Of a stretch of 17,259 nt of DNA, positions 1 to 7,371 are shown piece after piece. Made by a program: the position numbers and the translations under genes. Location of the stretch: assembly GCA_947629075.1 (NCBI GenBank), contig CANRCI010000016.1, forward strand, positions 1 to 17,259, read 5' to 3'. The stretch is from an uncultured Bacilli bacterium (GTDB taxonomy: Bacteria > Bacillota_I > Bacilli_A > RF39 > UBA660). The notes beneath the pieces are model-generated. The model was not told the origin of the DNA. It ran no database searches and saw nothing but the letters and a program-made list of their open reading frames with translations. Numbering within the stretch: the first letter of the stretch is position 1; each line of letters starts with the position of its first letter.

Positions 1-576
1 GATGCTGATGATAAAGTTATTATAAAGAAATTTGGTGATATGACTAGTATGCATAGTTATGAAGAAGTTGTTGATTCAGACGACGAAACTTATTGGGGAG
101 CATATTTGAATAATACATGGCTTCGAGAACAAGGTATAGAAAAATATTTAGTTAAAGATACTTATTATGTAGATAATGTTCAAAAAAAACCTAATGATAG
201 TACTATTGGTAGTTATAAAAATACTATATGTAAAGATAAAAATACTACTGCAACAACAAAAGATTGTGTAAAAACAGATAAAACATGGAAAGGGTATGTT
301 GGACTTCCAATTGTTGGTGAATTATTTGCATATCCATTAGGAGGAAATGATGTACATGATTATAAGACGGCTACCATGACTCCATATGGCGATGGTAGCT
401 GGCCAATGATTGGAGCATTTGAGTCAGAAACCCAAGGTATATTTCAAGAACCATATGAACATACTTTTGCTGTAAAACCATGTATTACTTTAAAAGAAGA
501 AGTCATTATAAAAGAAGGAGATGGAAAGACTCCTAAAACAGCATTTAAAATAGCTTTACCAAATGAATCTAGGTAA
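1..576 (+). CDS. Probable secreted/surface protein, C-terminal part (5' end outside window)
   Basis: The reading frame is open from base 1 (13 codons before the first ATG at 40), so this is most likely the last 191 residues of a longer protein. The visible part is hydrophilic, rich in Tyr, Asn, Thr and Lys, with three cysteines and no membrane segment. Its end, FAVKPCITLKEEVII followed by a GDGKTPKTAFKI motif, resembles the 'VRPVixLks...I..GdGT..nPYvi' ending that I know from exported Firmicutes proteins of unknown function. That similarity suggests an extracellular protein whose signal or anchor segment lies upstream, but the function is unknown. The upstream Tyr/Trp/Gly-rich stretch (YWGAYLNNTWL, GDGSWPMIGAF) fits a compact beta-rich extracellular domain. 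It is followed by a strong terminator and is therefore not co-transcribed with the kinase downstream. An ORF beginning at ATG 40 is possible but has no Shine-Dalgarno sequence. Confidence 0.7.
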   Translation, partial: DADDKVIIKKFGDMTSMHSYEEVVDSDDETYWGAYLNNTWLREQGIEKYLVKDTYYVDNVQKKPNDSTIGSYKNTICKDKNTTATTKDCVKTDKTWKGYVGLPIVGELFAYPLGGNDVHDYKTATMTPYGDGSWPMIGAFESETQGIFQEPYEHTFAVKPCITLKEEVIIKEGDGKTPKTAFKIALPNESR

Positions 577-613
577 TGTTAAAAATAGATTTTTACCAGT
601 TATAATTAATGAT

Positions 614-647
614 AATTGACCAATAGATATTATTGGTCAATTTTTTT
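614..647 (+). terminator. Rho-independent terminator of the 5' partial gene
   Basis: A perfect 12-bp stem, AATTGACCAATA (614-625) with TATTGGTCAATT (631-642), has a 5-base loop and runs into seven Ts (641-647). It separates the upstream surface gene from the kinase gene. Confidence 0.9.
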
Positions 648-678
648 ACTGTTTACGTGTCAAAAGTATAAAAAAAAC

Positions 679-707
679 TTTAAACATATACCTTTTTTTG
701 CTATAAT
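679..707 (+). promoter_or_regulatory. Probable sigma-A promoter of the pfkB-smr unit
   Basis: An extended -10, TGCTATAAT (699-707), has a perfect TATAAT at 702-707. The -35 is poor: TTTAAA at 679-684 gives a 17-base spacer. The start codon at 728 follows an AAAGGTGAT ribosome binding site at 715-722. Confidence 0.75.
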
Positions 708-727
708 GATATCAAAGGTGATTTAAT

Positions 728-1633
728 ATGAGGATAATATGTGTAGGACAAGCTGCATATGATATAACTTTACCTCTTGATCATTTTCCAATTGAGAATA
801 AAAAGGTGAGAGTTGCAGATAGAATTGAGTGCGGTGGTGGTAGTGCTTCAAACTGCGCTTATCTTCTTGCTAAGTGGGGTATGGAGACTTACTTCGCTGG
901 TGTTATTGGTGATGATTACTATGGTAATGAAATAGTAAGAGAATTTGAAGAAGTTGGAGTTAATACCAAATATCTAGAAAAAACCGATAAGTATCGTACT
1001 ACTTCTAGTTATATAGTAGCAAATACTGAGAGTGGAACGAGAACGATACTTACCAGTCGCGACAATGGAATTAAGATGTCAAAAAGAGATGTCGATGACA
1101 AATTCGATATCATATTATTGGATGGTTACGAAAGTGAATTCGCTAAAAAAGTAATTAAAAATAATCCTAAAGCAATAAAAATACTTGATGCCGGAAGTCT
1201 TAAAGAAAAGACTGTTGAACTTGCTCATCTTGTCGATTACGTTGTGTGTTCTAAAGATTTTGCTGAAGAATTTACTCAGAAAAAAATTGATTATACAGAT
1301 TTGAAAACCCTTATATCTGTGTATAATGATTTGCGTCGTAACTTTAAAAATAATATCGTAATTACTCTTGAAGATAAAGGATGCTTTACTTATGATGGTG
1401 GATATAAAATAGCCCCAACCCTTAAGAAAAAAGCAGTTGACTCAACGGGAGCAGGAGACATCTATCACGGAGCGTTTACCTACTGTCTTGCTAATAATTT
1501 TGAAATGGTTAAAACTTTGAAAATAGCTAATATAGCAGGAGCTCTATCTGTTGAAAAAATAGGTGGTAGATATTCAATCCCAACTTTAGAAGAGACGATG
1601 AAAGTATACGATGAATATGGTGTATCGAAATAG
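728..1633 (+). CDS. PfkB-family carbohydrate (ribokinase-like) kinase
   Basis: A cytosolic kinase that would phosphorylate a sugar or nucleoside hydroxyl with ATP. The 301-residue length is typical of the ribokinase/PfkB fold. The N-terminal substrate-binding region is seen in GQAAYDITLP (7-16) and GGGSASNCA (36-44), followed by AGVIGDDYYG (57-66), the usual family signature 1 region. Signature 2, DSTGAGD (238-244), contains the anion hole and the expected catalytic base Asp244, followed by the GAF segment. The start at 728 is set by AAAGGTGAT a few bases upstream. I see nothing that fixes the substrate: there is no sugar transporter or catabolic gene nearby, so names such as ribokinase, fructokinase or adenosine kinase would be guesses. 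It shares its transcript with the small Smr gene, which begins one base after its stop. Confidence 0.9.
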   Translation: MRIICVGQAAYDITLPLDHFPIENKKVRVADRIECGGGSASNCAYLLAKWGMETYFAGVIGDDYYGNEIVREFEEVGVNTKYLEKTDKYRTTSSYIVANTESGTRTILTSRDNGIKMSKRDVDDKFDIILLDGYESEFAKKVIKNNPKAIKILDAGSLKEKTVELAHLVDYVVCSKDFAEEFTQKKIDYTDLKTLISVYNDLRRNFKNNIVITLEDKGCFTYDGGYKIAPTLKKKAVDSTGAGDIYHGAFTYCLANNFEMVKTLKIANIAGALSVEKIGGRYSIPTLEETMKVYDEYGVSK

Positions 1634-1634
1634 T

Positions 1635-1874
1635 ATGCCAAAACTCGATCTCCATGGTGATGATAGAATTAGTGCTAAAATAAAAGTATTGGATTTTATC
1701 AATGATAATTTAAAACTTGGTAATTATGAAGTAGCAATCATTCATGGTATTGGTTCAGGAATTTTAAAACGTGAAGTTCATAAATTATTAAGGGAAAATA
1801 AAATGGTAGAGGAGTTTGGAATAGACTATTTTAATGAAGGGTGTACGCTTGTTAAAATCAGTAAATTTAATTGA
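1635..1874 (+). CDS. Stand-alone small Smr-domain protein
   Basis: A 79-residue protein that is nearly all Smr domain, the domain found at the C-terminus of MutS2 and in SmrA/SmrB, where it acts as a nuclease on nucleic acids, including mRNA at collided ribosomes. The hallmark motifs are present: LDLHG near the N-terminus, HGIGSGILKREV in the middle (HGxGxGxL), and GCTLVKI as the last strand. The frame is open to ATG 1611, but that start overlaps the kinase gene and has no Shine-Dalgarno. ATG 1635 begins directly before the conserved PKLDLHG strand, lies one base after the kinase stop and has ATGGTG at 1617-1622, so I prefer it. There is no MutS core or DUF1771 region. The stop codon overlaps the -35 element of the next promoter. 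The cellular target is unknown. Confidence 0.85.
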   Translation: MPKLDLHGDDRISAKIKVLDFINDNLKLGNYEVAIIHGIGSGILKREVHKLLRENKMVEEFGIDYFNEGCTLVKISKFN

Positions 1875-1899
1875 CATAATTGGACAAATGTGATATAAT
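1871..1899 (+). promoter_or_regulatory. Perfect-consensus sigma-A promoter of the surface operon
   Basis: TTGACA (1871-1876), a 17-base spacer and TATAAT (1894-1899), with TG at 1891-1892 giving an extended -10. Every consensus position matches. The -35 overlaps the TGA stop of the Smr gene (1872-1874). This is by far the best promoter in the window and predicts strong transcription of the two large genes downstream. No operator-like inverted repeat was seen around it. Confidence 0.93.
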
Positions 1900-1931
1900 A
1901 AGCGGCAGAAAAGTGAGAGGAGTGAATCTGG

Positions 1932-4307
1932 ATGTATACAGAATATTCTGATGAAGAGGAAAGAAAGGGCTTTCCGATAAGAGATTTTTTAATAAAACTC
2001 GTTTTGGTAATAGTTGCAATATTCTTACTTATGTGGCTTTTACCTACTAAAAATGTTAATTTAGATGGAATAACTGATAAAATATTTAATGCTAATCTTC
2101 AAACGATGAAGGAAGCTGCTATTCCATACTTTACGACTGAACGATTACCTAAAAATGTTGGTGATAAGGTAACGCTTACTCTTGAAGATATGATTAATAA
2201 GAAGTTAGTTTTACCTATTACTGATAAAAATGGTGATGCTTGTGATGTAAAGAGATCATACGTTTCTTTAGAGAAAAAAGATAGTGAGTACTTAATGACT
2301 GTAAACTTGAAATGTGGTGAAGAAGAAGATTACATTAGAGTATACTTGGGTTGTTATTCGTACTGTGAGAGTGACGTATGTGAAAAACAAGTAGACGATA
2401 CAGTTGCCAGTGATAAGACTCCGACAACTAATAGTGGTAGTGGTGGTATTAAGAATCCGACAACTATTACTGATACAGTTGTGGGTGGACCTTCATGTTC
2501 ACTTGAAATAGTAAGTGGTAATAAGGGAAGTAATAATTGGTATCTTGGTAATGTAGTCGTTGGATTTAGAAATAAGTCAACTTCTACTAGTGGTGCTAAG
2601 ATAACTAGTTATGGACTTACTACAAGTAGTAATGTAACTTATAATAAGTTAACTAAATATACCGTTAATAAAGATGGATCTACTAAAGTTTATGGATTTG
2701 TAAAAGATTCTAAAGGTAAGACTGCTATTTGTACAATTACAGTAAATAGAGATACAGTTGATCCTAGTTGTAATGTTGGTGTTCTTAGCGGTGTTAAGAA
2801 TTCTAGTGGTGTTTATGTAACTGATGTAACCGTAGGATTTACTAGTAGAACTGATAAGACTAGTGGTGTTGATCGTTATGGTATGGCGACTTCATCAACC
2901 CCTAATTACAATAGTAAATCATCATTAAAAGTTACTAGTGATGGAACTAAGACCGTTTATGGTTATGTAAAAGATAAAGCTGGCCATGCTAGAGTATGTA
3001 GTGTTAAGATTAGTGTTAAAAAAGCTAGTGATCAATCTAAAGTTTCAATTCCTTCATGTAGCTTATCAGTAAGTGGTAGTAAGGGAATGAACGATTGGTA
3101 TGTCGGTAATGCTACAGTATCATTCAGTTCAAAATCTAGTACTGATGGAGCAAAGATTACTTCATACGGAATTGGTACTAGCGAAAATTACAATGGTCAA
3201 AACAGTTATGTTGTAAATAAAGACGGTAGTTATACAATCTTTGGATATGTTAAAGATTCTAATGGATATACAGCAACTTGTAGCAAGACATTAAAACGTG
3301 ATGCTACTAAACCAAATTGTAGCTTAGCTGTTCAAAGCGGTACTTATAATAGTGCTGGATATTATACAAGTAATGTTGTAGTAGGATTCAAGACTAGAAG
3401 TGATGCTACTAGTGGTGTTGGTTCATATGGAATTGGTAAATCATTAGAATATAATAGTAATACAACTTATACAGTTAATAGTGATGGAACACATACAGTG
3501 TATGGTTACTTAAGAGATAATGCTGGTAATACTAATACATGTTCAATAAAGGTTGAAAAGAAATCATTATCATATGAATGGCAATATAAAAAGCATATTG
3601 AAAAAGGTTATACAGCTTGGAGTGATTGGACAACTAAAGAATATACATTAAATGCTAAACCTACATTTAAAAAGACTGATACTGAAGAAGTTGAAGATCT
3701 TGGAGGTACTAAAGTTCAAGATGGTTATGAGTACCAAGTTGGAGATCCGATTACAGTAAAAGATCGTGAATACTATACGACGATTACTGAAACTCGTTGT
3801 AGTGGTTATAATTACTATCGTGTAAGTGGTTCAACTTCAACTTATGCTGTAAAAGCTAACGATGACAATTGGAAGTATGTTGGTATTGTATCTGTTTCAA
3901 GTCCACCTTCAAATACATTCTCAACTAAGTATGAATTTGTTGGATTAGATTGGGATAGATGTGGAAATAGTTGTCTATATACTCCTTATACGAGATGGAA
4001 AAAATATACTAGAACAACAGCATCAGTTTCTGGAAGTGGTGCCAACTCAACAATTACTACTAATGGTGTTAAAGTAACTTGTGCTAATACTACTAAAGTT
4101 TCAACTAAACTATACTTAGATGTAACTACAGTAGTTGGTTATAACAAGACGAGAACAATAAAATATAAGACAGTTTATAAATATAGATACAGAAATAGAC
4201 GTATTTCAACTGAAGCACACGATGAATTTAAATGGAGTACTTACAACAACAAGACCCTTATCGATGATGGTTGGTCAATGACCGGAAATAAGCGTATTGC
4301 TAGTTAG
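1932..4307 (+). CDS. Large membrane-anchored surface protein with four Ig-like repeats (unrecognised family)
   Basis: 791 residues, function unknown. A short N-terminus (1-18) with basic residues R11, K12, R17 and K22 precedes one hydrophobic segment (about 19-38), so the rest should lie outside the cell. Residues about 45-150 form a Cys-containing module with NLQTMKEAA, YFTTERLP and a cluster of cysteines (C128, C141, C145, C150). A Thr/Ser/Gly linker (155-185) leads to four Ig-like repeats (187-272, 278-362, 374-456, 461-543). Each opens with P-x-C and closes with a cysteine (189/267, 280/356, 376/450, 463/537), with a DG...Y(G/L)(F/Y)(V/L)(K/R)D core like bacterial Ig-like adhesin domains. 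The last region (545-791) is rich in Tyr, Trp, Thr and Arg and ends in a GWSMTGNKR motif. AGGAG at 1918-1922 sets the start. It forms an operon with the 984-residue gene. An adhesin or envelope-assembly role is inference only. Confidence 0.85.
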   Translation: MYTEYSDEEERKGFPIRDFLIKLVLVIVAIFLLMWLLPTKNVNLDGITDKIFNANLQTMKEAAIPYFTTERLPKNVGDKVTLTLEDMINKKLVLPITDKNGDACDVKRSYVSLEKKDSEYLMTVNLKCGEEEDYIRVYLGCYSYCESDVCEKQVDDTVASDKTPTTNSGSGGIKNPTTITDTVVGGPSCSLEIVSGNKGSNNWYLGNVVVGFRNKSTSTSGAKITSYGLTTSSNVTYNKLTKYTVNKDGSTKVYGFVKDSKGKTAICTITVNRDTVDPSCNVGVLSGVKNSSGVYVTDVTVGFTSRTDKTSGVDRYGMATSSTPNYNSKSSLKVTSDGTKTVYGYVKDKAGHARVCSVKISVKKASDQSKVSIPSCSLSVSGSKGMNDWYVGNATVSFSSKSSTDGAKITSYGIGTSENYNGQNSYVVNKDGSYTIFGYVKDSNGYTATCSKTLKRDATKPNCSLAVQSGTYNSAGYYTSNVVVGFKTRSDATSGVGSYGIGKSLEYNSNTTYTVNSDGTHTVYGYLRDNAGNTNTCSIKVEKKSLSYEWQYKKHIEKGYTAWSDWTTKEYTLNAKPTFKKTDTEEVEDLGGTKVQDGYEYQVGDPITVKDREYYTTITETRCSGYNYYRVSGSTSTYAVKANDDNWKYVGIVSVSSPPSNTFSTKYEFVGLDWDRCGNSCLYTPYTRWKKYTRTTASVSGSGANSTITTNGVKVTCANTTKVSTKLYLDVTTVVGYNKTRTIKYKTVYKYRYRNRRISTEAHDEFKWSTYNNKTLIDDGWSMTGNKRIAS
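2490..3560 (+). repeat. A-B-A-B array of four Ig-like domain repeats inside the 791-aa surface gene
   Basis: Units lie at about 2490-2747 (A1), 2763-3017 (B1), 3051-3299 (A2) and 3312-3560 (B2). A1 and A2 share a KG..(N/D)WY(L/V)GN start and GAKITSYG. B1 and B2 share SG..(N)S.G.Y and T(R/S)...(T)SGV..YG. The pattern is best explained by duplication of a two-domain block. At the DNA level the copies have diverged, so the duplication is not recent. Confidence 0.85.
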
Positions 4308-4319
4308 GAGTGAGAAAAT

Positions 4320-7274
4320 ATGGATGAAAATGAAAATAAAACAATAGAACAAGACATTGAAGAGCAAGAAATCGAGGAAGTGGAAGAAGATGTAAATTCT
4401 TCTCCTGAAAATGAAAATCTAGTGGAGCCTGAAACAGAAGAAAATGATGATGAAGTAGATTATACAACTGATTTCAATGAGAAGTTTAAAATTACTAACA
4501 AAGGTAAGATTACTAAGATTGCAAGACTTGTTCATGCTGATGAAAATAATGAAGTCGTATTTGGTGACGTTATTGTTTATTACGAATTAGGGTTCCCTGA
4601 GAAATTAAAATTTTCTCCTGAACTTATTAGGCAACTTGCGCGTGATAATAATATAGAAGCAAATAGTGTTGACGAGCTACTTAATGCTCTTGTAGATGGT
4701 GGATTACTTAAAACTTACAATAGTAAATCAGAAGAAGAAGTAGCTGAATGCGTTGCTGAATTCCAAAAGGAAATCGATGATAAGTTAGAGTTCTATTCTA
4801 AAAATAATGAATTAGATGAAGAAGAGCAAAAGAAAGCTAGAAATTGGTTAAAAACACTTGGTGTAGGTGCTCTAGCAGCTTCTGCTTTAGGTGGTGGTGC
4901 TCTACTTGCCAACTACTTATTCAACGGTAATGAAGCAAAAGTTGATGAAGATAATAAGAATAGCAATACCGACTTTTCAAAAATGTCAATTGAAGAATTG
5001 ATGAAAGTAGGAAATGCTAATCAAAAAGAATTCTTTTCTCAAACGATAGACTTTTTAGATAATTCTTATAATTTAACTCATAAAGAAAAGAACTTTAGAA
5101 TTGATGCCGATAAAGATAAATATTTAGACTTTACTGTTCAAGAAGTTGTATCTGCTCAATTATTGTTAAATAATTATGATCAAAACTATTTGAACGATTT
5201 AGTTGAAGGTGGATTAGAACTTGATAGTGTTGATCTAGAAACTAACTTCAATTCATTTATGGCTAAATACCTTACTTATTCAATGACTGCTCATGAGAAT
5301 AGTGGTATCGATTCATTGATTAATGATGAATCATCTAAAAAATTATTCTTATCTTTAGAAGATGCAGTTATAGCTTATAATAATGATGCTACTCAAGAAA
5401 ACATGAACAACATTTGTCGCATTTCTTGGGATACATATTTGAGAAGTGGAGCTACTGGAGAACAAGCTAATAAGTTAGAAAGTGGTGAAAACCTTTCTAA
5501 TGAAGAAGTTGTTTCTAGACTTGCTTCTATGCCAGTTGTCGGGTTAACTATTGAACATAGAAATACACCTGAAATCTTAGTTTATACTGGTGAAAGTATT
5601 GATAATGGTGGTATTGAAAAGGAAACTAAACTTATAAGAACTGTTAAGGGAGATAATGAACAAGTAATCGAAAATGAACTTAACAATGATAAGTATAGTC
5701 CTATCGCATATGGTAACAGCGATATAATTACTGAAATGAATCGTTCTGGTGGTGACTGTATTAAAGAAACTAGTGCCAGATTAAACGATATGATTTTAGC
5801 AGCTGTTGACGATCATAATAATGAGATCGAAGTTGCTAAAGAGAGATTAGTTACTGAATTACGTAATAATGGTGAAGATGATTTAGCTGTTGAGGTATCT
5901 TCTGCTAAAGTTGGTGAATATGGTAATTTACCAAAAGATTTAGTATCTAAATTAAATAGCGATAAAGATAGTAAAGATGCATTAGATTTTTATAATAAAA
6001 CACTTTCTGGTGATACGATTGTGCCATCAGCTAATGATTTTATAAATGCTATTGATAAAGAACAGATGACTAAAGAAAATTATCAAGGTCATGAAGATAA
6101 TTTAGATATATTAATTGGTAATCGTGTTAATACTTATAAGTTAGAAGATATTCAAAATTATGCTAATATTGGATCTACTACTACTAGTAGTAGTAAAAAA
6201 GTAAATAAGAGTGATTTAACTCCATCTGAACGACAAGAAGCTGAAAGACAAGAACAAGAAATCAATGCTAAATATAAGATTGAGGAGTTAGCTGATAATC
6301 AAGCTGCCTTGTTAAGTCACAGTTTCTTACAATCAACTAATGTTTATAAGTTTGCTGATCCTTTGACTGATAGAAATATCGATCTTAATAATGGAAAGTG
6401 GAACTTTGTATCAGGTGTTAAAGCTACTGCAAGTTATAAAGATCATAAACGTATAACGGTTAAAGATTCACAAATTCAAGCACAATTGAAGAGAGATTCT
6501 GCTAATTTTGCTAAACAGTTAGATAGTTTATCAGCAGCTGAAAAGAATGCTTATGCTAAAAAGTATGGTTCTAACTGGAGAACTGATGCTATTCAAAAAT
6601 TTGAAGGTAGATGGACTGAACTTGTTTCAGATCAATTAGAGAAACAATATCAAGCTGGTATAAAAGCTGATGCCGAGAGTATTTGGCAAAAAGCTATGCA
6701 AGAAGCAATGCAAGAAAATGCCAATGAGGAACAAAAACGTCAAGAGGAAGCTGATAAGCAAGAACAACAAGAACAAGAAGAAAATAAAGACAAAGATAAT
6801 AACGGTGTTGATGATAGCGACATAAATAATGGTGATCAAAGCGTTGAGGACGAAGTTCCAGTTGATCAAGTTGTAGATCCTGATTTGCCTGGAGGTAATG
6901 ATGGTCAAGATGAACAATTAGTTGAAGATGCTAATGGAAACGCGGTAAGTAATAAAGATAACTTACAACAAGTTCCTAAAGTAGAGTCAACTCAACCTGA
7001 AGTTCAAAAAAATGACCAACAAACATCTAGTCAACCAACTAGTTCTGTTGAAAGCAAAGAATCTGAAGCTGTAAAAGAGGCTGTTAGCAACAGAGAACAA
7101 CTTCTTTCACAAACGAAGGAAGAATTACAAAAAGATAAAGAAGCATTAGAACAAGCTAAGATTGAGCAAGAAAAACAAAATGCTGAACAAAAAGCTGTCG
7201 ATGAAGCTAGTAAAGATAACGAATCACTTCAAAAAGCTTTGTCTGAAGAAGTAAGTAAATCATTACTAAAATAA
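4320..7274 (+). CDS. Large acidic single-pass membrane protein with Gln-rich coiled-coil tail (unrecognised family)
   Basis: 984 residues, function unknown. Residues 1-48 are strongly acidic and low in complexity. Residues 49-160 look like a folded cytoplasmic domain (FKITNKGKITKIARL, then alternating strands and helices). A basic stretch (KKARNWLK, 171-178) precedes one Gly/Ala-rich membrane segment (about 179-200), so residues 201-984 should be outside. That exterior is mostly helical and polar, with few cysteines. From about residue 790 it becomes Gln/Glu-rich (QEQQEQEE), then an Asp/Asn/Gly linker (NNGVDDSDINNGDQ), and the last 62 residues (923-984) look like a coiled coil rich in Lys, Glu and Gln. 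The start follows AGGAG (4306-4310), which overlaps the stop of the previous gene, so translation may be coupled. The partner protein has the same topology. A shared surface complex or stalk is plausible but unproven. Confidence 0.85.
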   Translation: MDENENKTIEQDIEEQEIEEVEEDVNSSPENENLVEPETEENDDEVDYTTDFNEKFKITNKGKITKIARLVHADENNEVVFGDVIVYYELGFPEKLKFSPELIRQLARDNNIEANSVDELLNALVDGGLLKTYNSKSEEEVAECVAEFQKEIDDKLEFYSKNNELDEEEQKKARNWLKTLGVGALAASALGGGALLANYLFNGNEAKVDEDNKNSNTDFSKMSIEELMKVGNANQKEFFSQTIDFLDNSYNLTHKEKNFRIDADKDKYLDFTVQEVVSAQLLLNNYDQNYLNDLVEGGLELDSVDLETNFNSFMAKYLTYSMTAHENSGIDSLINDESSKKLFLSLEDAVIAYNNDATQENMNNICRISWDTYLRSGATGEQANKLESGENLSNEEVVSRLASMPVVGLTIEHRNTPEILVYTGESIDNGGIEKETKLIRTVKGDNEQVIENELNNDKYSPIAYGNSDIITEMNRSGGDCIKETSARLNDMILAAVDDHNNEIEVAKERLVTELRNNGEDDLAVEVSSAKVGEYGNLPKDLVSKLNSDKDSKDALDFYNKTLSGDTIVPSANDFINAIDKEQMTKENYQGHEDNLDILIGNRVNTYKLEDIQNYANIGSTTTSSSKKVNKSDLTPSERQEAERQEQEINAKYKIEELADNQAALLSHSFLQSTNVYKFADPLTDRNIDLNNGKWNFVSGVKATASYKDHKRITVKDSQIQAQLKRDSANFAKQLDSLSAAEKNAYAKKYGSNWRTDAIQKFEGRWTELVSDQLEKQYQAGIKADAESIWQKAMQEAMQENANEEQKRQEEADKQEQQEQEENKDKDNNGVDDSDINNGDQSVEDEVPVDQVVDPDLPGGNDGQDEQLVEDANGNAVSNKDNLQQVPKVESTQPEVQKNDQQTSSQPTSSVESKESEAVKEAVSNREQLLSQTKEELQKDKEALEQAKIEQEKQNAEQKAVDEASKDNESLQKALSEEVSKSLLK

Positions 7275-7293
7275 GTCGTAATATTTAGTTATT

Positions 7294-7326
7294 AAAGAAG
7301 GAGTTTATTCCTTCTTTTTTCTTTTT
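7294..7326 (+). terminator. Terminator of the surface operon
   Basis: A perfect 9-bp stem, AAAGAAGGA (7294-7302) with TCCTTCTTT (7309-7317), has a 6-base loop and is followed by a T-rich run to 7326. It isolates the surface operon from murG. Confidence 0.88.
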
Positions 7327-7350
7327 ATAAGCATACAATTATGGTATAAT
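7322..7350 (+). promoter_or_regulatory. Probable promoter of murG-murB-divIB
   Basis: An extended -10, TGGTATAAT (7342-7350), has a perfect TATAAT at 7345-7350. No good -35 is present: the hexamer at 17-base spacing (7322-7327) is TTTTTA and overlaps the terminator tail. A GGGAGTGAT ribosome binding site follows at 7361-7369. Confidence 0.75.
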
Positions 7351-7371
7351 GAAGAGTATAGGGAGTGATTT

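Noticed and set aside
1872..1874. TGA as tryptophan (mollicute code 4)
   Set aside because: smr and dtd end naturally at TGA after complete domains, and Trp is encoded by TGG throughout.
2490..3560. Possible CRISPR or recent tandem DNA repeat
   Set aside because: The repeat lies in protein sequence. Copies are about 250-280 bases long and diverged in DNA, with no short identical repeats and unique spacers.
6636..6917. Minus-strand ORF of 93 codons, hydrophobic
   Set aside because: It is antisense to the Gln/Glu/Asp-rich part of the 984-aa gene. Low-complexity acidic codons read backwards give Phe/Leu/Ile-rich sequence. There is no ribosome site or promoter.
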